Origin: Liolophura sinensis
Taxonomy: Eukaryota; Mollusca; Polyplacophora; Chitonida; Chitonidae
Assembly (NCBI RefSeq): GCF_032854445.1
Contig: NC_088304.1
Coordinates: 31,257,732-31,321,731 of the forward strand
DNA: 64,000 nt
Direction: 5' to 3'
Within the stretch, counting starts at the first letter, position 1. The number at the start of each line of letters is the position of its first letter. The translations under genes and the position numbers were made by a program. The notes beneath the pieces are model-generated. The model was not told the origin of the DNA. It saw only the letters and a list, made by a program, of their open reading frames with translations, and searched no databases. This document shows, piece after piece, positions 55,885 through 64,000 of the stretch.

Positions 55885-56049
55885 CTGTGGACGGTACTGT
55901 GGCCATACACTTTGTGAACACCTCATACCGCCAGTCTTCAAAGGGCCAAGTAGGTCGACGACATGTCACCTGGTACAGCGTCTCTTCCACATCTTCCGCC
56001 ATCGTGCATCGCCCAACGTTTTCTCTCAGGTCCGCGCCAAGCCCGGTTC
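55885..56049 (-). CDS. Candidate internal exon of an unidentified gene
   Basis: A 165-nt segment with a good acceptor (TTTTCATTAG), a good donor (CACAG|GTGAGG), an open frame throughout and symmetric phase 1-1. It encodes about 55 residues with three cysteines (GRC, QVTC and FTKC; spacings 14 and 16) and natural-looking composition (RPTWPFEDWRYEVFTKC). Phase 1-1 exons of this size are typical of extracellular domains. A weak acceptor at about 54814 could add a final exon, reading VKEKAKGTQFRCSGNAQ and stop. No start exon was found. I do not recognise the family. Confidence 0.45.
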
Positions 56050-56326
56050 CTAATGAAAACAGAGTGTAGCAAAAACTTTTTACCACATTTTTTCTCACAT
56101 ACGAGATTTACCACAACTAACAATTAACAAGAAAAATACACAGGGTGGCCCTGAAATGTCAAAGTTCAGTACACGTGTACTGAGTAACTTACCAGTCAAC
56201 GGATACATTCTGTGACAAAACGTTACCATGGCGACGAATTATGGTGGTAACCCGACAAAATTAAACACAAACTGGTTGTAGTTTAAAAGAATAGGTCCAA
56301 AATAAATATAAGATAAAAAAAGAAAA

Positions 56327-56362
56327 AAACAACAACAACAACAACAAAAAAAACAACAAAAA
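56327..56362. repeat. (AAC)n microsatellite
   Basis: ACAACAACAACAACAAC followed by A-rich sequence. Confidence 0.85.
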
Positions 56363-56700
56363 CACAGTTATTCCAGTTATGTTTATGTCGGCCTGTCATG
56401 CGTTTCACTAAAGTCTTAAAGTGTTGTCAGGTAATGGATAGATATTCCAGGTAAATAACCACGAAGAAAAAATCAATACAGATCGTTCAATTTGCATTAT
56501 TCTACCTTGCATATTTATTTTAACGAAATTAATCTAATCCAATTATTTATCTGCTTACGTGCGGATTACTTTCTGCTACAGATTTAGATGGACAACAAAG
56601 ACAAAGCAAACATTTTGTCGTTTTATCCACAGGCAAATGTTAGTTAGAGTATTTCGAAATATCTATCCAATCAGCTACCTCGATATATACCCACAATGCC

Positions 56701-56994
56701 ATGGGAAACTGGTATAACCCGATCAGAATATTACTGTTTGCACTCTTGGCTGTAACAATGGCTCCAGTGTTGGCGGTGGGGCAATCCACTCCCAAAGTGT
56801 GTAGTCCGAATAAATATCCCATACCGGTTACTTTGAGTTTGGTGTGTACACTTTTGCCTTACCGGATTAAGATGGAACTAGGGGCGCGGGGCTTTGGGCT
56901 TTGTAAGCATCACTGTTTTCCGCTATACATGCACGGTGGTTGCCTGGACGTATACAAAAAAGATGGGAGAAAGATATTTCCAGCTAAGCTATAG
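56701..56994 (+). CDS. Candidate small secreted cysteine-rich protein
   Basis: ORF of 97 codons opening with a convincing signal peptide: MGNWYNPIR, hydrophobic core ILLFALLAVTMAPVLAV, likely cut before or near GQSTPK. The mature part (~70 residues) is basic, with five cysteines (34, 49, 68, 72, 80), the last three in GLCKHHCFPLYMHGGC. An odd cysteine number suggests a missing exon or dimerisation. It may be a complete gene or the 5' part of one; no donor is obvious before TAG. Function unknown; secreted defence or signalling peptides look like this, but I cannot assign one. Confidence 0.45.
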   Translation: MGNWYNPIRILLFALLAVTMAPVLAVGQSTPKVCSPNKYPIPVTLSLVCTLLPYRIKMELGARGFGLCKHHCFPLYMHGGCLDVYKKDGRKIFPAKL

Positions 56995-57029
56995 GCTTGG
57001 TTAGCAACTGTAGACTTGGATAACAACCG

Positions 57030-57272
57030 TTTTTTTTTTTTGATGGGTGTTTTACGCCGTACTCAAGAATATTTCACTTATACGACGGCGGCCAGCATTA
57101 TGGTGGGTGGAAACCGGGCAGAGCCCGGGGGAAACCCACGACCATCCGCAGGTTGCTGGCAGACCTTCTCACGTACGGCCGCCAGCATGAGCTGTACTTG
57201 AACTCACAGCGACCGCATTGGTGAGAGACTCCTGGGTCATAACGCTTTAACCGACTGAGCCACGGAGGCCCC
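57030..57272 (-). mobile_element. SINE-A copy flanked by an 11-bp target-site duplication
   Basis: Poly-T (A-tail) at 57030-57041; head ends GGCC-CC at 57272. GATAACAACCG occurs at 57019-57029 and 57273-57283. It sits inside the 19-bp array and is little diverged. Confidence 0.9.
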
Positions 57273-57690
57273 GATAACAACCGTAGACTCGGATAACAAC
57301 TGTCGACTTGGATAACAACCGTAGTCTTGGATAACAACCATAGACATGAATAACAACTGTCGACTTGGATAACAACCCTAGACTTGGATAACAACTGTAG
57401 ACATGAATAACAACTGTCGACCTGGATAACAACTGTCGACTTGGATAACAACCATAGACATGAATAACAACTGTCGACTTGGATAACAACCCTAGACTTG
57501 GATAACAACTGTAGACATGAATAACAACTGTCGACCTGGATAACAACTGTAGACTTGGATAACGACTGTCGACTTGGATAACAACCGTAGACTTGGATAA
57601 CAACTGTAGACTTGAAAAATAACTGCAGACTTGGACAATAACTGTAGACTTGGATAACAACTGTAGACATGGATAACAACTGTCCACAAC
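57273..57690. repeat. 19-bp minisatellite, about 22 copies
   Basis: Unit GATAACAACTGTCGACTTG with CCGTAGAC and ATGAATAAC variants in an alternating order. The 225- and 146-codon minus-strand ORFs come from this array. Confidence 0.94.
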
Positions 57691-57779
57691 TGCGGTAGAT
57701 GTTCATATTCAGATTGACGATTTCAAACTGGGATATCAAACAAGGCAAGTCAATTACCACGTTGCAAGGGGGCATTCAA

Positions 57780-59640
57780 CTCAAGACGTCCAGTAATCAA
57801 CAGCGATAAATGTAAGCTTCTAAAACTGGCAAATCCTAAAACTGGCAAACAAAATATCCCTACTAAGGCAAATATAAGGTCTCGAAATTGACAAGAATGA
57901 GACTGTCTAGAATCAAAGATTCATAAGAGGCACCATCGATTGCAATGTTATTAAACATAAGATACAGTGATTTTCGTTACACATTTGTATAGTTCTGCAA
58001 TAGAAAAAATACTGAACCATTCAATGTTTCTTGAAAGTATATCATCAAAAGACAATTCAACCACACTCCTAACAGCACATGTGTCGCTCTCTGAGTTTCG
58101 CTTTACATCAGGAATCAGTACCCTACTGGCACCTCTGATTTTCGAAGGTAATTCTGTGTATTTAAAGGTGTAAAGTCTTTTTTCGCTGCCAGACCGCCAT
58201 TTTTGGTGTATTGGCACATGCTTGGTATCAAAATCATGGAAACTGTCTAAACTTAAAAAAGTTAAGGAGCACGCAAGCTTTTCCAGGTTTAGCCTCATCA
58301 CTTGTGTCCACACGCGGAACTATTTAATCAGCATTCATCAATAAAATTGTTTTAGGTTTTAGTTAGAATCATGTTGCACATACTCTGGATAAATAATACT
58401 GCATTATTTCAGACACCACGGTCCATATGAAAAGAAGGTTTTACAACAGAAGTAAGAGAAACGCCAAAATGTCATGTATACGGAGAATGTATGTGTATAA
58501 AGTATTACATGTATTAAGAACAATTAAAGGTTGAGACAGATTGTTTGTGTTTTCTGACACCACTTCCTGTTTCATTACCATGACCCCAGTGACCTTGGCG
58601 TTGTTCAAGATTGCTGTACAAAATTTGCTATTGGTGGCAGTTTTGTAAAGCGAAATGTAGAGAACGACACACGCGCTGTAAGGAGTATGCAACTCAATAT
58701 GTACGAAAAGTAAAGTGGTTAATCATGTCAGTATCTTTAAAATGAAGTACAAGGAAGTGAAGATTTCCTTGTAAACAGTAATAAAAGTAATCAGAGATCC
58801 ATCTTTATTACCAGACTTACCCAAGCCATTGCGAGACCTAGCAAGAATAAAGAAGAGATTTCGAAAATCGAGAAAAATCTGGGAATAAAGAAGCGATCAT
58901 GACACCTTTAAAGCATGAATAAAATGCAAACAAAAGTTTAGACATAATGCGTAAAACAACTACAAACAGCAAATACCCTGCTATATATGCGTTCTACAGT
59001 CCATTTTATCGGAGTATAACCTCTAAGCATTTGAGAGCAATGTATTTTTGTGGCAACATGCACATTTCACCACGCCAACATCATACATGTCATGATCAAG
59101 TACATAGACATTCACATATCTCTTACAGGTGTACAAATTACAGCACACCTTAAAAAGCCCAATAATTGTGCATTGCGGATAATTTAGTTCAAATGTTCTT
59201 AAGTATGATTCTTGAGTACGGCGGAAAACACCAAAATGAATTTACAAAACAAATAATATTCGCACTATAATTTACAAGTGGTTAAGGTAAAGTTTCTTAA
59301 TACCTGAAAATATCTTAGGCCAAATCAGCCAACTAAAAGGGTGTCCAAATTCAAAAGGTGTATTATTCCCCGCCTGTGCAAAAGTTTATCAGCACAACCT
59401 CGCGCTGTAGACCTGATTGAGCCTCATTGCAGTTTGTTTAAATACGTGCTCAGTCTACCTCTGCTTGGACAATGTTAATCATCCTATCTACTTTTGACCA
59501 AGAATTCGGACTATGTAGACATCAGACAGAAGGTATTTAATGGTATTTAGACAAAAATGTGATCCCCTACAGACGGGCTACGGTGGACTTAACAAGGCAG
59601 TTTTATGCTTGTTCCAGTGGGAATAAGTGTACTTTATACA
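57780..59640. other. Intergenic, weak gene fragments only
   Basis: Holds two open minus-strand stretches (57951-58313, 120 codons; 58441-58692) with natural-looking composition but no recognisable family, and a SINE-A scrap at 59208-59240 (TTCTTGAGTACGGCGGAAAA). Confidence 0.4.
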
Positions 59641-59654
59641 AAATATGTTAATTC

Positions 59655-60060
59655 AAAACTCATCAGCTGGCAAAATACTTGAAATAATGCGCCACCGGCT
59701 GACGGCATCCCGGTACTTACAACACATTTTCACCTACTGGCAGTATACTTGAAACACTATTCCACCAAATGGTAGTGTATTTGGAACGTTGTCTGCCCAG
59801 AAGGTAGCATGCTTGAAACATTGCGTCATCAACTGGCAATTTGCTTGAAGCAGTGTTTCATCAACTGACAACATACTTGAAACACTGTTCCACTAAATGG
59901 TAGAATACTTGAATCATTGTCTCACCAACTGGCAGTATACATAAAACTAAGTGATACTATGTTTTAAATGTATGACAGCATGCTTGAAATGTTGTCTCTT
60001 AAAATGACAGTATACTTGAAACAGCGTCTCATCCACTGATAAGATACTTAATACAGTGAC
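59655..60060. repeat. Degenerate ~36-bp tandem repeat, about 11 copies
   Basis: CATCAACTGGCAATTTGCTT-GAAACACTGTTCCAC-like units; old and irregular. Confidence 0.75.
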
Positions 60061-61924
60061 TAATATTCTCTCACGTGAAGATTGTTTATTCTGCTTCTAC
60101 AGCAAGCTTTGTTCTCGTCATTGGTGCCGATAGTTAGGCTAGCCATGTAATTTCATAATCTTACTGAAAAGTTTACAACAATACATGTTTTCTGCTATTA
60201 TAGATATAAAGAAATACAAGCCATTAGTAATTTTTCACCTATGCTTTGATGACATACACATATTTACTTGATTGCTTGATGTTGATGAAACATGTATTTT
60301 AAAAAATGTTTTATGTTATCTGTATTTTTTTCTCAGTCTGTTTTATACACATGCTTCTGTTATTGTCATCCGGAAAGTATTATTATTTTTAAGTACCATT
60401 ATCATTTTCACGCATGCGTCATCAACCACTGCCATGTGCACTGACACACAGCAGATGATGCCACGGGCTGGACGGTATACGTTTAGATGATGCGTATATG
60501 TATCAGTAGTACAGAGCATAAATTAACCTGTCATCCGCACGGTCTTCTGATAGCCAATCAGCTACTCCATGTGTATTTTATTAAGGATATTTATACTATA
60601 TTTGTCGACGTCCGTTTTGGAAATCTGTCCATTATACTTCGCATATTTAGAACCCAGTTTCCAAAACAAGGCGTGCAAAAAAGTGGAAAAAGCGTATGTA
60701 CGGTTTACCACAAATAAGTCACAGTATCAGATATACGAGAGAACCAACCATTGGGACATCAGTTAATGTACCCACGAAACCATCTGTGAGTTTTAGGCAG
60801 GCAGGCATATAATGCAGAAAAAAATGCCCCATAACATACAGAATTGTCCATACTGCAGAAAAGTAGGCCAGTTCCTTGAAGTTTCAGTTCAATTGACTAT
60901 TCCCATAAGCATGGTATTGATACAACAAAGAACCTGGGTGATTTCATTTGAATACTTACCAACTGAGCTGTACTGGTTGTACTTTCATAACACTGCATTA
61001 AAATGTCATAATTACCAAAAGGGCCTACTAAATAATGAACCAATATTAAATGCAATCTCACCCTATATATCATGAACTTGAAAAAAAAAAAAGAAAATTA
61101 AATGATAAAAGTAACATTTTTAAATTAACTAATGAAAGCAAAATGACATTTTTGACACAAAATAGCCAAATGACGTTTATATATAAATCTCCACGCTCGC
61201 TATATCTTTCATGCGTGATGATATAAACGTCATATAGCACTTTTTCACCTCTGCACTTAGTTTCCGGGAAGGCGGGGCGTGTGTCTTTCATTACAGTAAA
61301 AACATGCGGTAAACAGCAATTCTCTGCATTCATCACACCTGTGTAGGCATGTAAAGGAAAACAGACGGACAGAAATCAACCACATAATGGATGTTCAACC
61401 TAGGACCCTGCCCTGCATATCTCAGTCATTACTAATCTACTTGCAATGTTTAAGTAGCCAGCATTGGGCCTACATAAAAATGTCCGACCTCTTGTGAAAG
61501 ATGGTTGCCCCAATTCTATAAAGGTTTTACATACCAACCAACTGCAACATGTTTAAACGTTAATTATTTGCTATTCACACGGGTGTAAGTTACCCGTGGT
61601 TGTATTTCCGCCTAAACTGCTGCTGTGTCATATGCATAAACAAAGATCTGATGTTTGTCTCATTCTTCTCAACTTAAGCTTTCAGAAATACGTGTTAATG
61701 TTGAAACTTGGGTGGGATCATGGCCAACCGAACTCAAAGCTAGCTGAACCCCTGCCAACCGCTTATACAATTATTGATTATTGTCTCACAAAGTCTCTAG
61801 ATTTTCTTGATTTAAAAGACTTCAATGTTTATTTTAATTTTTTCTTTTTTTTTTTCAAGAACTATTCGTGGATAATTTGATATATCGGCGAATCACTTTC
61901 AACTGTTTAAAATATTCATTGCGC
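60061..61924. other. Intergenic, no supported gene
   Basis: AT-rich unique sequence; short ORFs without supporting signals. Confidence 0.5.
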
Positions 61925-62015
61925 CACTTTTGATATCAGTGGATCACTTTTGATATCAGTGGATCACTTTTGATATCAGTGGACCACTTTTGATATCAGT
62001 GGATCACTTTTAATA
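61925..62015. repeat. 20-bp repeat subtype, five copies
   Basis: CACTTTTGATATCAGTGGAT repeated at the left edge of the large satellite; same length and the same CTTTT core as its monomer. Confidence 0.92.
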
Positions 62016-63960
62016 TTCATGGAACAGGTGTAAAATGTCTGAACCAGTTTAGATATGCATGGATGCTTTTAGTATTTTTGGATAACTTTTAATAATCCTG
62101 AATCATTTTTATACATTCATGTATGGCTTTTAACATTCATGTATGGCTTTTAACATTCATGTATGGCTTTTAACATTCATGGATGACTTTTAACATTCAT
62201 GTATGGCTTTTAACATTCATGGATGACTTTTAACATTCATGTATGGCTTTTAACATTCATATATGACTTTTAACATTCATGTATGTCTTTTAACATTCAT
62301 GGATGACTTTTAACATTCATGTATGGCTTTTAACATTCATGGATGACTTTTAACATCATGTATGTCTTTTAACATTCATGGATGACTTTTAACATTCATG
62401 TATGTCTTTTAACATTCATGGATGACTTTTAACATTCATGTATGTCTTTTAACATTCATGTATGGCTTTTAACATTCATATATGACTTTTAACATTCATG
62501 TATGGCTTTTAACATTCATGGATGACTTTTAACATTCACGTATGTCTTTTAACATTCATGTATGTCTTTTAACATTCATGTATGGCTTTTAACATTCATG
62601 TATGGCTTTTAACATTCATATATGACTTTTAACATTCATGTATGGCTTTTAACATTCATATATGACTTTTAACATTCATGTATGTCTTTTAACATTCATG
62701 GATGACTTTTAACATTCATGTATGGCTTTTAACATTCATGGATGACTTTTAACATTCATGTATGTCTTTTAACATTCATGGATGTCTTTTAACATTCATG
62801 GATGACTTTTAACATTTATGTATGTCTTTTAACATTCATGTATGTCTTTTAACATTCATGTATGTCTTTTAACATTCACGTATGTCTTTTAACATTCATG
62901 ATGACTTTTAACATTCATGTATGTCTTTTAACATTCATGGATGACTTTTAACATTTATGTATGTCTTTTAACATTCATGGATGACTTTTAACATTTATGT
63001 ATGTCTTTTAACATTCATGTATGACTTTTAACATTCACGTATGTCTTTTAACATTCACGTATGTCTTTTAACATTCGTGTATGTCTTTTAACATTCACGT
63101 ATGTCTTTTAACATTCATGGATGACTTTTAACATTCACGTATGTCTTTTAACATTCATGGATGACTTTTAACATTTATGTATGTCTTTTAACATTCATGT
63201 ATGTCTTTTAACATTCATGTATGGCTTTTAACATCATGTGTGGCTTTTAACATTCATGGATGACTTTTAACATTCATGTATGTCTTTTAACATTCATGGA
63301 TGACTTTTAACATTTATGTATGTCTTTTAACATTCATGGATGACTTTTAACATTTATGTATGTCTTTTAACATTCACGTATGTCTTTTAACATTCATGGA
63401 TGACTTTTTAACATTCACGTATGTCTTTTAACATTCGTGTATGTCTTTTAACATTCACGTATGTCTTTTAACATTCATGGATGACTTTTAACATTCACGT
63501 ATGTCTTTTAACATTCATGGATGACTTTTAACATTTATGTATGTCTTTTAACATTCATGTATGTCTTTTAACATTCATGTATGGCTTTTAACATCATGTG
63601 TGGCTTTTAACATTCATGGATGACTTTTAACATTCACGTATGTCTTTTAACATTCGTGTATGTCTTTTAACATTCACGTATGTCTTTTAACATTCATGGA
63701 TGACTTTTAACATTCACGTATGTCTTTTAACATTCATGGATGACTTTTAACATTTATGTATGTCTTTTAACATTCATGTATGTCTTTTAACATTCATGTA
63801 TGGCTTTTAACATCATGTGTGGCTTTTAACATTCATGTATGACTTTTAACATCATGTGTGGCTTTTAACATTCATGTATGTCTTTTAACATTCATGTATG
63901 TATTATGACTTTTAACATCAGTGAATGATTATTAATATCCATGGTTGCTTTTAATATTCA
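62016..63960. repeat. 20-bp satellite with higher-order structure, about 95 monomers
   Basis: Monomer CTTTTAACATTCATGTATGT with three main subtypes (GTATGTC, GGATGAC, GTATGGC) and occasional ATTCACG/ATTTATG. A rare 19-bp variant (ACATCATGTGTGGCTTTTA) recurs at 63231, 63591 and 63810 within near-identical neighbourhoods, so blocks of 11-18 monomers have been copied as units. Edge monomers are diverged. Confidence 0.96.
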
Positions 63961-64000
63961 AGACTCATTTTAAATTCAGCGGATCGCTGTTAATATTGTT

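Noticed and set aside
57098-57775. 225-codon minus-strand ORF
   Set aside because: Runs through the 19-bp minisatellite and a SINE-A; repetitive low-complexity peptide.
57951-58313. 120-codon minus-strand ORF (MWTQVMRLNLEKLACS...)
   Set aside because: Composition is plausible, but there are no splice signals, repeated motifs or recognisable family; could be a decayed gene.
58441-58692. Minus-strand frame with AILNNAKVTGVMVMKQE, faintly like the start of a Cu/Zn superoxide dismutase domain
   Set aside because: Only ~17 residues look similar, no metal-binding histidines follow, and partner exons were not found.
61070-61336. Minus-strand ORF with several cysteines
   Set aside because: A TGCAG/GTGAAA pair exists, but the frame it would give contains a stop; no other support.

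Overview
This is eukaryotic, almost certainly invertebrate-animal, nuclear DNA. Genes are split by many short GT-AG introns, the background is AT-rich, and tRNA-derived SINEs, small foldback elements and minisatellites are scattered throughout. The proteins are metazoan: a DNA2 nuclease-helicase and a Mab-21/cGAS-like nucleotidyltransferase. The short interspersed repeats (a SINE with an (AAAT)n tail, and a second SINE ending in a conserved 'AACGTCGTACTCAACAATTTTTC'-like block) look to me like those of marine spiralians (molluscs, brachiopods, annelids). That placement is inference, not proof.

Layout. 1-7.0 kb is intergenic, with SINEs, a foldback element and a 26-bp minisatellite. 7.1-39.6 kb, minus strand, is one complete gene, DNA2. 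I reconstructed it as 31 coding exons whose phases all agree; they sum to 4428 nt, or 1475 residues. The order of parts is PCNA-binding (PIP-box) peptide, long disordered N-terminal tail, 4Fe-4S nuclease, then SF1 helicase. Its introns hold most of the repeats in the window. 39.6-46.6 kb is intergenic, with a possible small minus-strand exon at 41.07-41.29 kb and a reference-quality SINE at 41.6 kb. 46.67-48.63 kb, minus strand, is an intronless gene for a 652-residue cGAS-like receptor (cGLR)-type nucleotidyltransferase. It has an intact catalytic triad and a basic tail ending in a CaaX-like Cys-Cys motif. 48.7-61.9 kb is mostly minisatellites and SINEs, with two weaker gene candidates: a splice-bounded phase 1-1 exon (minus, 55.89-56.05 kb) and a 97-residue secreted Cys-rich ORF (plus, 56.70-56.99 kb). 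61.9-63.9 kb is a 20-bp satellite with higher-order structure.

How the parts relate. DNA2 (Okazaki flap processing, end resection) and the cGLR-like enzyme (nucleic-acid sensing and cyclic-dinucleotide signalling in animals) are two separate transcription units on the same strand, about 7 kb apart. Nothing in the sequence links them functionally. The most unusual features are: (i) the cGLR-like enzyme with a possible lipid-anchor tail; (ii) an exact PIP box encoded by its own 45-nt exon in DNA2; (iii) two DNA2 exons whose 3' ends, with their 5' splice sites, have been tandemly duplicated into the following intron (four copies of exon 25's end, two of exon 14's end); and (iv) minisatellites that visibly grew out of SINE sequence. 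I had no search tools, so family assignments rest on motif recognition.
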